Positions 42,005 through 54,967 of a DNA stretch of 64,000 bases are shown one piece after another; positions within the stretch are counted from its first letter, which is position 1; each line of letters opens with the position of its first letter. Under the pieces are notes generated by a model, which was given only the letters and a program-made list of their open reading frames with translations, made no database searches and was not told the DNA's origin. The stretch spans positions 28,073,600 to 28,137,599 of the forward strand of contig CM034610.1 of assembly GCA_020091685.1 (NCBI GenBank). Reading direction: 5' to 3'. Both the position numbers and the translations under genes were made by a program. The stretch is from Lutjanus erythropterus (taxonomy: Eukaryota; Chordata; Actinopteri; Lutjaniformes; Lutjanidae).

Positions 42005-42620
42005 TATAGGGTGATACACAGAGAAAATTTTCTTTCTCACAATCGTCGTTTCTTTGTCTTATTAAAAATAAATAAGATTCTTATTTTGAGCTTTCTGAAG
42101 TCTCCTCTGTTTCTCCTAAACACCCCCTTAGAGAAAAAAGGAGCAACCTTAGCGAGCTCATAGGCGTCTCAGGCGTTTGTCCTTAAGACCGTTAACAAGA
42201 CTGCAATTTGACCACTGAGACAAATTTAAGATTCCATTTAAGACAGCCAAATTTTCTTTTAGATCTCGCTGTCGTCTGAAGAGCTGATTACTTAAGGCAA
42301 ATTTGGAATCAATCAGTGAAACAAAGAAAGAACGTTTTAAGATCTTCAGTTGGGCTCAAATTAGTCTCAGGCTGAGACGAGACAAAGGCTGTTTCTCAGA
42401 AGCCAAATTTAAGAAGCATGAGAAAATGGTATCGTATTGGTCTTAAATTGAGTCTGGCAGAAAAGGCTAAACAAAGATCTTATTTTGAACTTTTTCTTTC
42501 CTCTAAAGAGTCAAAAGATATTATTATTATTCATTACATTTTTCTTGATTAATCATTTACTATATCAAATGTCCAAAATATGATGATTTCTTAAAGCCCA
42601 AACGGACGTCTTCAATTTGT
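42005..42620. mobile_element. decayed DNA-element remnants
   Basis: Related AAGATCTTATTTTGAAC and AAGATTCTTATTTTGAGC motifs occur near 42480 and 42073. Sequence between them is rich in GAGACAAA and CTTAAGAC motifs. 42535-42620 (TTGATTAATCATTTACTATA, then ACGGACGTCTTCAATTTG) resembles an ATTAATCG-type remnant. Confidence 0.35.
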
Positions 42621-44419
42621 TTAAATCTATCATTTGACACACAGGAAGCAGTGATTCAAACACTGCTGTAATAAGTTTTTCTGTATCTTGTTTAGGCAGA
42701 AATCCTTTCATTCTTGTTATGTTTAAAGGTGGTAGTACTAGTAGAACTACACCAACATTTCTGGCTTGATTTGTAGGTTTTAGTGTCATGGATTCAAGAT
42801 GCGCACTGACTTTTAACCCTTGTTCTATTTAGCAGATGTCGTGGACTGAAGTCATGTGGTGACACTGGTATGCAGAGTTGTGTATCATCTGTATAAGTAT
42901 GGTAGGAGACGTTAATGATATTCCATAATCTGAGGAAGGGGGAGCCTGTAAATGCTGAAGAAAAGGGGCCTGAAAACAGAGCTTTGAGGAACTCCACATA
43001 TGATTTTTGTTCACACAGATTCATAATTGACACAAAGTAATCCCTGTCTTGTAAATAAGATTTAAAGCAGCCATTTAAAGGTGCACTAAATTATTCATGG
43101 TGAAAGATAGCTGATTGTTGAGTCCCAGGTTGTATTTTTGGGCCAAAATCTCACTTGATTTTCAAAAGCGTCAGCCAAGAGAAGGAACAGAAGCCTAGTT
43201 TTGTCTCAGACGACTTAAATTACAATATACTGAAAGGTTATTATAGAACTTTTGTCCAATTATACCAAAAATGAGCAGCCTGTCCCTGCTTTAATTCCCC
43301 ATATAATATGCAGTCATGTCTTTTACTGAGACCCTCAAGACACTGGAAGTTACATTTAACTAACTGTGCTGTACTTTCTATCTAATGGCCCTTCAAATTA
43401 AAGATTTTAGATTTTAAAAGAAGCACTGTTTGTCTGTGTGAAAGATATCTCTCATTCTCTTTTCATCTATGATTCTCTATTTTTACTCATTGCTAAGATG
43501 ACTGAGCAACCACATCACCCCTCTTGCCTCATTCCCCTCCAATCATCTAAATTATTAACATTATAAATTAAGGCACATGGATGCATTATTTAGTAAGAGC
43601 CCTTCATATTATGCAGATACTCTATAAAACAGAGTAGATCTAACCCTAACTGGATTCTCCTCCCTCTAACTTACAGTTTCATAACCTACTTTGCTCCATA
43701 ACTCACTAAAATAGCGATTAAACACTGACCCGTACAGCTTAAAGTGATTACACGTCTCTGACCCATTAACATGTGGGAAAAAACGATAACATTCACCTTC
43801 TACAACAAACACTTTGCACCACAAATAAACCTCAGTCTTATGGGCAGAGTGGCATGTTTGAAGGAAGGACTGAAATACGATTTACGGCCGGCGTGTTTGA
43901 CTCACAATGGCCTCTTTGTCAAACCGTGATTAGGCTCAACGTTAGTTCAACAACAGAGTGATGATGTGATAACCACGGCCGCTCCGTGTTGTGTTAGGTA
44001 ATCGATGTTTGGACGGGATCGAATAATGACCCCGAGGAAAAGAGTGTGAGGGTGTAAAGACAAGAAGAGCTGTTCGTCTGAGCTGACGGGAATCACTGGA
44101 CGGAGGAAAACCGAGCAGAGTCGTGTGAATCCACAACTCCTGACCCCAATATAACTCTCATATATAATGTGTTCCCATGTGATTTTGTTTTGTCAGTGAC
44201 TTGCTGAACAAAAATTATGATCCCTTGAGTAGCTCTTATGTAAACCTGCCAGATTATGTTATAGCACAATGACTGAATTGTTGCCACAGCCGCTCCTCTG
44301 ATAATCTGGTTACATCTGAACATGCAAGTCCACAATTATATGACCTGCTTTTAAAAACCACAGAGCTTGAATATTCATAAACTCTGTGAAAAATGTTTGA
44401 CATCGATTGACTAAATAAT
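42621..44419. other. no feature recognised
   Basis: Noncoding DNA with no exon, RNA gene or clear repeat. Confidence 0.4.
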
Positions 44420-45330
44420 TAGGGAGACATGACATAGGGTGTTCAAAACATGGGGCGTTCATGACATAGGGCATAAATGGCTCTGAGCATTCGAGATATA
44501 GGGTGTGTATAACATAGGGCAGACATTAAATAGTGCGTTTATGACATATAACAGTCATGACACAACGTGTTCAAGACATAGGGTGTTCATGACATACAAC
44601 AGTCATGACACAGCATGTTCAAGACATAGGTGTAAGGCATTCATGACATTGGGCAGACATGATGTAAGGTGTTCATGACAAAGGGTATAAATGACATAGA
44701 AAAGACACGACATAGGGCTTTCAAGACATTGGGTATGAATGACACACATGCATAGGGCAGACATGAAGTAGGGCATTCATGACAAAGTACAGACATGCAA
44801 TAGGGTATTCGGGACATTGGGCAGACATGACACAGGGAAGACATGACATAGCGCACTCATGACATAGTGCATACATGAAATAAGGTGTTTGTGACATTGG
44901 GCAGACGTGAAATTGGGTGTTCACGGCATAAAGCAGACATGACTTAGGGCAGCCATGACATAGAGTATTCAAGATGTAGGATGTATATGACATAGGGCAG
45001 ACATTAAATAAGGCGTTCATGATATTGGGCAGATATGACATATGACAGACATGATATGGTAGGTTCATGACATAAGGCAGACATGAAATAGGGCATTCAT
45101 GATATTGGGAATCAGTGACTCAATGACACAGGGCAGATGTGACAAAGGGCATTGATGATGTAGTGCATACATGACATAGGACATTCATAAGGCAGACATG
45201 ACATAGGACCTTCACGACATAGAGCAGACTTTTCATAGGGTGTTCATGACATAGGGCAAACATGACATTGGGTGTTCATAACATTGAGCATGCATGACTT
45301 AAGGCTATCATGAAATAGGGCTATAATCTA
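44420..45330. repeat. GACATAGGG minisatellite, about 0.9 kb
   Basis: Short units of about 18-19 bp alternate between GCAGACATGACATAGGG and TGTTCATGACATAGGG forms with many substitutions, giving a mixed 36-38 bp higher-order pattern. The 115-codon minus-strand frame across it is a by-product of the repeat (recurrent CHVCPMS) and not a gene. Confidence 0.9.
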
Positions 45331-47416
45331 ATGATTATACAAAATGATTTCAGTCCGTTCAAATCATCACAATCAGTTTGTTATAACTGTGACAGAACTG
45401 AGTCACAAGTGTGTCAGAGTCGATCAGCTTCATCCACACATCCAGGAGGATTTTATCTGATTTCTGGTTGTTTTGGCCGCCAGGATCACAGAAAATCTGC
45501 TAAGTTGAGTTCCTCTGAGGATTTAACTAACTGGCCTGTGTGACTGAGCTCATGCAGCTTTTTGGACAATGTCCATTAGCTCAGTTCTATCTTTAGACTC
45601 CAGCGATTAGCGAGCTGGATGGAGTTGGCGAGACGTATTGACATGTGGCTGAAGGGAAGTAGATCAACGTGTCACTGCTGCTGCTGATGTAATTTCTGCT
45701 TAATTAGCACTTAATGTTCATGTTTAGCAGGTTTGGCGAGCCAAATGTGATCAATTAGCATCTACTCACAGACTCTCTGCTCACGGGAACTTTAGCGCTG
45801 ATCGCTGTTCACAGATCTTCACCCTCAGGCCACCGGAGCGGTTGATTGGTGACCTGCAGCCACCGAGGAGCTCCAAATCCTCAGAAATGTCAGATTACAA
45901 ACATGGTTGACTGAAGATCTTGTGTCAAGATTAGTGTGGAGTTAAAATGTATTGTTTCTACAGGTCTGCCATATTGTTGTGCTCTGCAGCATCATAAATC
46001 AGATGATCTACAGGGATGGTGTGACGGATAAACGCTCTCAAACATATGTTACCCGCTTTTACACAGGAAAATAGAGTTTTACACAAACACTTTTTCAAGT
46101 TTATGTGAATCTTGGTATAGAGAGGTGACAAATTGAAGGAAAAACCTGGTTAAATTAGAGCAGAACAGAACAAATTCAGATGTTTCCATACAGGGCATGA
46201 ATATATAAATCTGCTGTATGTCAGAATTTACTGAAAATATAAATGCAACAATTGTTATAAATCTGCTGTGGATTGCATCAACTAAAATAATGCTAAAATT
46301 CTATGATATTTAGTTGACTGAAACTAGACTAAAACTAAAACAAGTCAGAATAAACTAAATGGCATTTTAGTCAAAAGACTAAAACTAGATTAAAATAGAA
46401 AGATAAAAGTATTTTAATGGTATTTCAAAGTGTTTATTTTCCTGGAAAATGATTTAAAAACTGTTGATGACTCATCCTGCACTTGGGGGTGGTACTAAAT
46501 TTGCAACGAAACGCTTTCTGGCTTTTGATGCAGCGGAGCGTGGAAGGAGAATAATCATGTCTCACTGTGCAAAAGCACATTTTTATAGGTTTCTTCATTA
46601 ATTTGGGTGAAACTGGATCATATTTTATGGAGAAAACATTTTCTGATTTCCCCTCTGATGTCTCCAGCTGCGCAACTTCAACTCCTGGTTATTTAATCAC
46701 AGAGTTCCCTGATGGACAGATAGCTTTAGCTTACTTGTTGCTAAAGTAGCTAACTGTAAATGTTAGCTATTAGCTGACATTAGCAGGTAACAGAACTGGG
46801 CTCTACAGCCTCCAGACAGTACTCCAGTACCGAGGTTGTACTAACGTGGTGTTCTTACTGAGTTTGGCTCCCAAAACCCCAGAGCTAACCAAGCTAACAG
46901 CAGTTAGCAGTTAGCTAACTTGAACTCATCTCAGAGACCCCACACACGAACAGTTTGTGCTGGCTGTCCCATTGTTTTCCTTTGAAGAGAGCTGTGGCGC
47001 CCTACTAAGCAGCACCGCCACCCATGGGGTAATGCACCACTTGGCTCTGCCGCCGACCACCGCCGACCAATGAGATAACAGCTGTATGTGACAGTGCAGC
47101 CAGAAGAGACCACGGATGTATGGAAGTAACATAAGCAGAGGAGGAAGAGACTGAGGGTCGAGTCTTGAAGGGAACCCCAGACCCACGGAAGATCATTTTA
47201 ATATTTGCGCAACATTGCAATGACGGAACAACACACACAAATCTCGCAAGTTTTGCGAATCAAGGGTTCCCTTCCAGACACAACTGGGGAAAAGCGTTTC
47301 AGGGTTCCCCAAACTCTAGAACACTACACTGAAAATAGTCACGCTAGTAAATGTGATGCATAGTGAAATGCTAAAGTTGCTAAAGTTAGCTTAGCCATCT
47401 GTATACCAGTCAGACA
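45331..47416. other. intergenic DNA with a repeat remnant
   Basis: 46250-46430 has repeated GACTAAAACTA and ACTAAAACTAGATTAAAA, a common fish low-complexity element. TTAGCTA-rich sequence lies at 46720-46920. No exon is supported. Confidence 0.4.
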
Positions 47417-47470
47417 GGATGTAGTGGTTATAGCGCTGTGCTTTGCCTCCCTCACCATGAGTCCGGGACA
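47417..47470 (+). repeat. possible tRNA-derived SINE head (truncated)
   Basis: GGATGTAGTGGTTATAGCGC resembles a Pol III A box region (TRGYNNANNNG), and GAGTCCGGGAC about 30 bases later resembles the end of a B box. The usual GGTTCGA core is incomplete. It is too decayed to be a tRNA gene. Confidence 0.3.
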
Positions 47471-47917
47471 AATTTGTTATCATGTGAAGGTCCCTTAAAC
47501 CTCTCAGCCCAGGAAGAGTCACCCAGGACCGTTCTCCCTCCTACCCATAGCTGCAGAGCGCTATTGGCTACTGTAAATGCCGATCAATGTTTCCAAAAAG
47601 TCCTCCCCTCTCTGTCTGTTTTACAGGAAGCATGTGACCAATAAGCACTGCACTAGCTGTTTTATAGGATCTTTACAATGAGTTACAGTGTGTTACTGCA
47701 CTACATTCAAAAGTGTGAATCGATTTTGCATACTGCAGAATATTAAACTACGTCTCAATATTCGTTTAGCACATTTTCCATCAGACCAGCACTGATCTGA
47801 ACATTACTGTCATAAATCAAGGAAAATATTGTAAATTATCCTATAAACACCCAGTGTGAAGCTGTTTTTCTGTTGAAAAAGGGATTCTCATGCACTCTCA
47901 GGGCCACAGCCTCTGTG

Positions 47918-47918
47918 A

Positions 47919-47960
<42 letters not shown>
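47918..47960. repeat. (GT)n microsatellite
   Basis: About 20 GT units. Confidence 0.95.
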
Positions 47961-47962
<2 letters not shown>

Positions 47963-48044
47963 CCTTGACAGGGAAAGCTAAGCTTCACTGAGTGCCTGCG
48001 AGCGTTGAGCTATCTTTAGCTTTAGTTGAAGCTTTTACCACTGG

Positions 48045-48092
48045 CCTCCTCCTACTCTTCCCACTCTTCCTCCTCTTCCTCCTCCTCCTCTC
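48045..48092. repeat. CTC/TTC-rich tract
   Basis: Imperfect CTCCTC and CTCTTC triplets. It makes an artefactual Ser/Leu-rich frame. Confidence 0.8.
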
Positions 48093-49147
48093 CCCTCAGC
48101 CCACTCACTGTTGGCTGCACATGCAAACGTGCCGCACACTCATGCATGCTTTCACACAACCGAACCCCACACGCGCACACACACACATATACACACACAC
48201 ACTACTATAACATACATATGCACACTGCAGAACTGTTACTGGGCAGATTAGAGGAAGCAACCTACTTCTGGGATAAAAACACGATCCCGATGTTTGTTTC
48301 TTGGTGCAGAGTGAAAGACTGACTCGTGCTCCCTGAGCGGCCCTGATTCCTGCCTCAAGGCAAGTTATGAGCCATGGGCCTCACAGGATACACACCTCCA
48401 TTCCTATTGGCTGAAAATGTATTAAATTCAGTCAGCGGTACACTCACTATTAATAAATGGATCTGCTGCAAACCAAACTGTGCTTACACCAGTTATCATT
48501 TGTGTGTAATGACCCAGTGCATAAATATTGCATATTATGCACGAGGACTATTGTTAGTGCTGGTGTGAAATGCATTCCTGTTTCAGCTTTTAATTACCAC
48601 ATTCACACGTTGGTGCAGAAATTGTTAATTTTCTAATATTAGTGCACATTGTTTTGACTATTTTCCAAGACAAAACACCTCTGATTTTACAGTGAATGTG
48701 GCAAAAACAAAAGCAGCTCTTTGTAGGGGATTAATTACAACAATACAACCTAATTTTCCTCATCAAACAATCCCAGAATAGTTTGGTCAATCAGCTTGGT
48801 TAATCAGTGTTAATCATGTTAAATGCTGCCGTACTGAGGCTAAAGTGAGGGCAGCCAAACATCAGACTCTGAAGAGATCACAGGAATACGAGTATTAAAC
48901 TATAACTTCAGATCTCTGTGAGTCTGAAAGTTCTTGCATGTAACAGACCAAAAACAGCCTGTTTTTTGGCATGAAGTTTCTTTCAAGCCCAGGTACAGAA
49001 GATGAACAAAAAATAGTTTTACAATATATAACAAGCTGCTCATTCAGGCCTATGATTCTTTTACATAATATTACATAATCATGTCACATTATATTCTGGT
49101 CTACACTGTTAACGCTGACTATATCGTCCTCTGCTATTGACTGTAAT
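48093..49147. other. no feature recognised
   Basis: A short CA-rich stretch at 48170-48205, otherwise nondescript. Confidence 0.4.
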
Positions 49148-49740
49148 TTGAGCTTGAGTTTTAACTACATGGGCTCAGGAACACTTTGGAAAACCCTTGT
49201 CAGTAAACACAGCTTGTCTCTGCATCTACAAATGCAAGTTAAGACTCTATCATGCAAAGAGAAAGACATATATCAACAACATCCAGAAACGCTGCAGACT
49301 TCTCTGGACCCGAGCTCATCTGAGACGGACTGACGCAAAGAGGAAAAGTGTGCTGTGGTCTGACGAGTCCACATTTCAGATTGTTTTCACAAATCATGGA
49401 CGTTGTGTTCTCCGGGCTAAAGAGCGACATATCCTGCCATCAAGACAACGTCCCTGCTTATTTCAGCGAGATGATGCCAAGACACATTGTGGACGTGTTC
49501 CTGCAGCGTGGCCTCGTAGTAAAAGAGTTCAGGCACTAGACTGACCTGCCTGCAGTCCAGATCTGTCTCCCACTGAAAATGTGTGGTGCATCATGAACCA
49601 CAAAATATAATATAATATCAAGCAAGAAAGAGAAAGAATTTCACTTTCAAAACTTGAAAAGCTGATGTATCACAGTGGAAAACCTGATCCTGTCCTGCAA
49701 CATGTTGCAGGCATCGAATTCAGAATGAGTGACCCAACTT
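49148..49740 (+). pseudogene. Tc1/mariner transposase pseudogene with internal deletion
   Basis: The frame opened at 49197 reads YHAKRKTYINNIQKRCRLLW, then RAHLRRTDAKRKSVLWSDES, which includes the first catalytic Asp of a Tc1-type DDE transposase. It then jumps from CVLRAKE to the late part PCLFQRDDAKTH, which holds the second Asp. After a TGA that replaces the usual Trp of LDWP, the same frame continues PACSPDLSPTENVW with the third catalytic acid (Glu) at about 49576. The middle of the catalytic domain is missing between about 49424 and 49431. Further decay follows to 49740. No intact element ends were identified. It is a dead copy, distinct from the remnant at 21815. Confidence 0.85.
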
Positions 49741-50071
49741 TATTTTGGATCTGAGGTTTGAAATGAGAGCTTTTCAAAAATACTAATGTATTGTGGTCCT
49801 GGGGGACCCCAGACAAATACAACCAATGCAGCCCTCTGCAGTTTTAATTGACGGAACTATTGATTAAGTTCACTGTTGCCATGGGTCCTAATTTAAAGTA
49901 TCACACGGTATCAGGGGGGTAGAGGCCCTTCTGTCAGTCATTTTGAAGGAAACAGACACAAATGCAGCAGGCACAGATATCCTAATATATGTTAGCACTC
50001 TGAGGGTTAATTACTTTTGTATAATTTCTATTTAATATATTCTAATTTTATTTATTTCCATAATGTTATCA
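49741..50071. other. no feature recognised
   Basis: Probably continues an older repeat, since it abuts the dispersed sequence at 50072. Confidence 0.3.
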
Positions 50072-50230
50072 TACACTTAGAATAACAATCTGAACCTCTC
50101 AGTGGCAAAAATAAGCAATTTTAGTGTGTATAATTTGATGGTGCACAATTTTCCATAAGGATTACATTGCAGTCTTTTTCTCCGGCTGAAGCAATCTGGC
50201 TTAATACTGGACCAGTTTTTTCCAGGGTGG
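50072..50230. repeat. dispersed repeat shared with 59775-59940
   Basis: ACACTTAGAATAACAATCTG, then TTTTCCATAAGGATTACATT and CTTAATACTGGACCAGTTTT recur with about three-quarters identity at 59775-59940. The class is not known to me. Confidence 0.6.
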
Positions 50231-50504
50231 GAAATATCAAAATTACCCTTTACAAGTAACCTTGAATAAACTAAAGGTAGTTATTGTAATATTCAGACCT
50301 CTCTGTGTTACTCATCATACTGTACATCTACTTGTCATCAGCTGAACAAGAACATCTCTGCTCCCTGCACATGAAAATTACCTGCTTTCTATTCATGCAT
50401 TCTTAATATCCATTCAATCATGTCAGTGTGAGATTGTCTAATAATAGTCATTTTACACCACAGAATGAGAGCTATTGGTGTCAGTGTGCACCTGTAATTG
50501 TGTC

Positions 50505-50540
50505 CTTCCTCCTCCTCCTCCTCCTCCTCCTCCTCTTCTT
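50505..50540. repeat. (CTC)n microsatellite
   Basis: About ten CTC triplets. Confidence 0.9.
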
Positions 50541-50817
50541 CTCTGTTTCTGCACTGCAGTGTCTGAAGCTGTCAGGAGAGCATATGCACCGAGTGTCATC
50601 GCTGGCCTCTGCCTGTCATCCCTGCCCCCCTGTGTGTGTGCGTGTGTTTTCATGTGTGTACAGACCACCAGGCAACACAGCGAGTAACACGATACACACT
50701 TCCTCTGTCCTCCTGCTTCACCTTCTGAGCTGTTGTCCCGTGACACACGCTGAGCTGTGAGCTTCACACCGCAGCTGACAGTGAGGAGAAAGTGCCCTGT
50801 TCTGCTGCTCGGAATAA

Positions 50818-51875
50818 AAAATGTTGCAGCACTTTATTTTACTGGACACTAATAAGATGTAACCAGCTGTAGTTTGTATTGAATTAGACAAAAACTAGAA
50901 ATAATATGTTCTTTATTAGACCCTTATCAGACTTTATTAGGTGGTAATTAGGGACACATTATAACTGAGCTTTTGAAAGAAGACAAAGACATTCTTCCTC
51001 TTACAAACTCAGAGTCTGGAAGTGAAAATCCTGTTCATGTTCTGCAGAGAGGATTTAGATTATTAATGTCATAACCATCCATTGTGGACTGAATATGTGA
51101 GCTGTGTGTCAAATGTTGGTTTATGTTCCTGTACACGACACAAGTCTGTATGATATCAACCTTACTTTAATAAAAATAAGTTTTACTGACGACGTAATGG
51201 AGATGTACTACACTACCCACAATACTAGTGTAACAGCGAGTTCTGGCTAGTTAGGTAGCTAATGTGAATTATACTAATAATGTCACTATACACTGTAATA
51301 ATGACAAAAGTTACATTTAAGAAGAAGTGGATTGTGGAATGGGTAGTTTTTAGGTGTGTGTATCTCAATGACTGAGACCGATTCGACCGATCTTGCTACA
51401 TGTTCAACGATACGATACATCTGAGAAATTTTTAATTAGCTAACAATTAATCTATAATGAAAGTAATCATTAGTTGCAACCCTAAAAAATAGAGAGGATT
51501 TAAACAAAAATTTGAGTGGTATGCACAACTATTGTAAGATGATCTGCTGCTCTGTTTCATATGAAGAGTGCTTTGAATTTGACCGAGGAAGTGGGGTGTG
51601 GAGGAACAGTGATGCTACGTCCCTTTATCCCCCTTTGTGATGCATCCGTAATTACACTCTAGTAAAGTTTAATAGTAAGAAATAATGTATTTTAATTTAC
51701 AGTACAGTTCTGTGGTAATGTGTCTCTAATTACCCTCTAAAAAGTCTAATAAGGGTCCAATATACAGTCTAATATCATATTAATTTTTAATTTCTTCTAA
51801 TTTCATACAACTACAGCTTGTTACGTCTTAGTAGTGTACTGAAAAATAAAGTGCTGCTGAAAATGTTCCAGTGAA
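50818..51875. mobile_element. foldback element with about 150-200 bp inverted arms
   Basis: The left arm 50818-50975 begins TTGCAGCACTTTATTTTACT. The right arm 51663-51875 ends AAATAAAGTGCTGCTGAAAA. They are inverted copies over GTCTAATAAGGGTC and TAATGTGTCYCTAATTACC stretches. The same arm sequence, direct, is found at 530-665. A fragment of an ATTAATCG-type element (51400-51540) is embedded. There is no coding capacity. Confidence 0.75.
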
Positions 51876-53024
51876 AGTCCTCCTTGTTTAAATAAGCAGT
51901 AAAAAGAATAGATCTGAGAGGAAAAATCACGTTTATCCTCCTTCTTCTTCACAAATATTTAGATCTTCAGTGTATTTCCCTGCTAACCTCCTGCTGTTTT
52001 CCACCCAGCTGTTCTTAAATCCCAGTATGTGTGCTTTAACACAGCTGGTGAATAATGAATGGAATGGCAAACCGTGGCTTTCACCGCCTTAATAAAAACT
52101 ATATCCAAGTAAAAAGCCTGTGTCTCACGCTGTACTCTCAAATCCTCTGCATCTCCCTAAAATTGCTGTGCACCCTTGACAGAATGACAGGCTATTTAGT
52201 CGCATTCAACTGACGCCTGAGGCATTTTTTTTTCTTACTGTCGCACTCTCCGAGTTTCCATTCAGGTTTAATAAGTTCCTAATGAAAGAGGGCAGGCGGA
52301 AGCAGTTTGAGTCAATCTCCTCTGCACAGTTACAGATCATTGGATGCTCCATTTAGGGTGATTTAAATGTGTGCCACGGGACGTATTCCAAAAAGCATTC
52401 ACACAATGGCTTTCCATTTACTTTCCTCCTTCTCCGCTGCTATTATAGTAATGGCAGCGGGGGTGTCTCAAGCAGCAGACAAAGGAAAGCACAATAGTGG
52501 TGCCCCCCCCCCCCTCCTGGCAGGATGGTTTCAAGTGTGCACCCGGGTGTCATTGTAAAATAAATAAATAAAGCTGCACGCTCAATCGAGTAAGACAAAT
52601 ACTACTGGTGCCAACATTTCACCACATTGCGCCATGTGAGAAAATAACGAGGGATATGAAGGACATCGGGAGTGTTTTCTGTTCTTTCTTCAACACCGTA
52701 CAGCTGAAACTCATAAGGAAAGGAGCAAGGAGAAAAATGTAGTTGTTATGTCGACTAAGATGGGACGTCCTGGTTCACTTTCAGCAGAGAGAGGCCTCTG
52801 TTGCATGTCATCCTCTTTGCTCTCCATATTTTCTGCTGTCAAATAGAAGCAAAACACTGTAAAAGGAAGAAAAAAGTAGGCTAAGATGTAAAAAGGTGAA
52901 ATTTAAATTATTTATATGATGGAGTTCACTAGTGCAGATGTTCACCACTGAGAGTCATGTAAAGTAAGGTTGGTGGAGTTTACTGAGGATCCTGCAGTCA
53001 GATTTTCCAACACTGAAACCTCAA
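51876..53024. other. repeat-poor intergenic DNA
   Basis: 52020-52400 has no recognisable repeat and mixed composition. A C-run of 12 lies at 52503-52514. No exon is supported. Confidence 0.4.
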
Positions 53025-53330
53025 AAATAGTAGAGCTGCAACGACTATTAATCTACCAACAAATTAATCAGCAACTATTTTCAAAATTGTTTCGCGTCAT
53101 GTTTTAATAAAAAAATGTCAAAATTGTAGACAAAAGAAGACATTAGAGGACGACATCTTGTGCTTTGGGAAACATTTTTTTTTTACATTTTATAGACCAA
53201 CCAGCTAACTGATTAATGAGAAAATAATCAGCAGATTAATTGATAATGAAAATAATCGTTAGTTGCAACCCTGTAAAACAGGAAGGATTTCAAAAGATTT
53301 TGAGCGGTATGCATAGCTAATCTTAACTGT
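53025..53330. mobile_element. ATTAATCG-type dispersed element, fullest copy
   Basis: The left end TAGAGCTGCAACGACTATTA and the right end AAAATAATCGTTAGTTGCAA are short inverted repeats. The interior includes AAGAAGACATTAGAGGACGA, CATCTTGTGCTTTGGGAAAC and TTTTATAGACCAACCAGC. Sequence beyond the right end (GGAAGGATTTCAAAAGATTT to GAGCGGTATGCA) is also shared with 51490-51535. Confidence 0.8.
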
Positions 53331-54329
53331 TGGTCTGTGCAGCTAATGTTAGCAGTAGGTCCGTTTTTGGTAACTGCTGGTTTCATTGAAGACCAGAGTG
53401 ATGTGAGACTCTGCACATGGTAGTAACCCATATTGTTCTTTATTTTAAAATGTATTTTCAAATTGTAATCTTGTGAATGATCCCCATTTCATCTCCATTT
53501 CAATCCCCATTTTTACTAAGCGATTAAAAATATTCATATGTTTTCACATGTGCACAGCCACTGAAAATGTTGAAATGTCACCTTTACCTACCTTAGACTA
53601 AAAGAGCATGAAATGTTCTTATTGCATGAATGTGTTTCTCCGGTTTGACTTTTTGACACATAATTTCTTAATCATCAGGCAGGCCATGTGTCAGCGCATG
53701 CAGGGTGTTAGCATCCATTAGCTCTCCTGTCTAGACGGGACTTAAGGTTATTTGTGACCTGCTGGTCTCATTCCACTGCTGATTCCTGGCAACAGGCCCA
53801 GCTTTAGGTCTGTCTAACAGGATTAAAGCGGCGCTGGAGGACTCGGCGTGTGTGTCACCTACACACACAGGGGGTCAGTGGACATGTGGTTAAACAGCTA
53901 CACTGTCCTTGATGCTTGATATGGGCTGAGGTAGGAGGCTCCAATTAGGTCTCTATTATTGGTTTCTTTAATTCGTTTTAAATTCTATTCTCAACACACA
54001 GGAGAGGCTGTGTTTCCTTTTCACTCCGCCAACATTTATCCATACTTATTTTGTGGATAACTGATATTCTGATACACAATAAAAAAAAACAAAAAAACAA
54101 GCTGAGACAGAAATTAAAGGAAAAGTCTGATTTTTGGGCAAATCTTTGCTTTTCTAAATTTCATGAGGTCCCCTTGTAAAACTAGTCCAACGGAAATGGG
54201 TTCGTGTCTGTAAGGTAAATATGAAGCTAGAGACAAGAGACAGTTAGCTTAGCTTAGCTTGGAGCCACGTTCACGTGCACACTGTCTGAACTGGGTGTGT
54301 GTGGTGTGACAGTGTGCAAACGGCATCGG
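53331..54329. other. no gene recognised
   Basis: 53640-53880 is repeat-poor. The rest shows no exon. Confidence 0.4.
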
Positions 54330-54575
54330 GGCTTTAGGAGGCTTGGATTACACCAGACAAGCAGTATGGAGGCATTTTATGTTTTTTCTTCCAGTTATTT
54401 TTTACGTTTGAAAACTGGTCACCATTCACTTTTGTTTGTGAGATTCTGCAACACTGTTTTCCTGCAAAACTCCAGCAGCGTTTTGCAGACTAACAAAATA
54501 AACCCAACCCTCAATCAGCCTGAAATTAAGTGAATAATGACAGAATTTTCATTTCTGGGTGAACTATCCCTCTAC
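54330..54575. mobile_element. TTAA-type MITE, right part
   Basis: The interior GGCTTGGATTACACCAGACA and GAAAACTGGTCACCATTCAC, then TTTCATTTCTGGGTGAACTA and TCCCTCTACG, is a decayed version of the terminus CCCTTTAA. Confidence 0.65.
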
Positions 54576-54944
54576 GTTTCCCTTTAGATCTTTTACAGCG
54601 TTCTGTATTAGTAGAGACTTTTGTCCTTGTAGCATTGACTCGGTCCTCTTTAGTTAACTGTGTACTTCAGGAATAAAGAGTTCTTCAAACTGGGGCACCA
54701 GCTTCTGAAACGAACTGACAAAGTGCACAACATGCCAAAATATGAGCGAATGGAAACTGTGCCGAATGGTTTTACAGCCAGCTGCTGCTCTCTGTGCATT
54801 AGAAACTCATTTGAATCCAGGTTGATGTGAGCGAATGACCACATCTCCTTGTGGGAATGAACTCACTGCTGTTAAATCAGCACTTTTGGTTGTGTTGTCA
54901 TGTGTTGTCATAGTGAAAGGAGGATTTTACGGCTGATCCTCAAT

Positions 54945-54967
54945 TAAAAAAAAAAAAAAAAAAAAAA
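54945..54967. repeat. poly-A run
   Basis: About 23 consecutive A. No retroelement 3' end was recognised before it. Confidence 0.9.

Noticed and set aside
44721-45068. 115-codon frame with repeated Cys-His motifs resembling zinc-finger repeats
   Set aside because: It is translated from the 18-bp GACATAGGG minisatellite; spacing does not fit a zinc finger.
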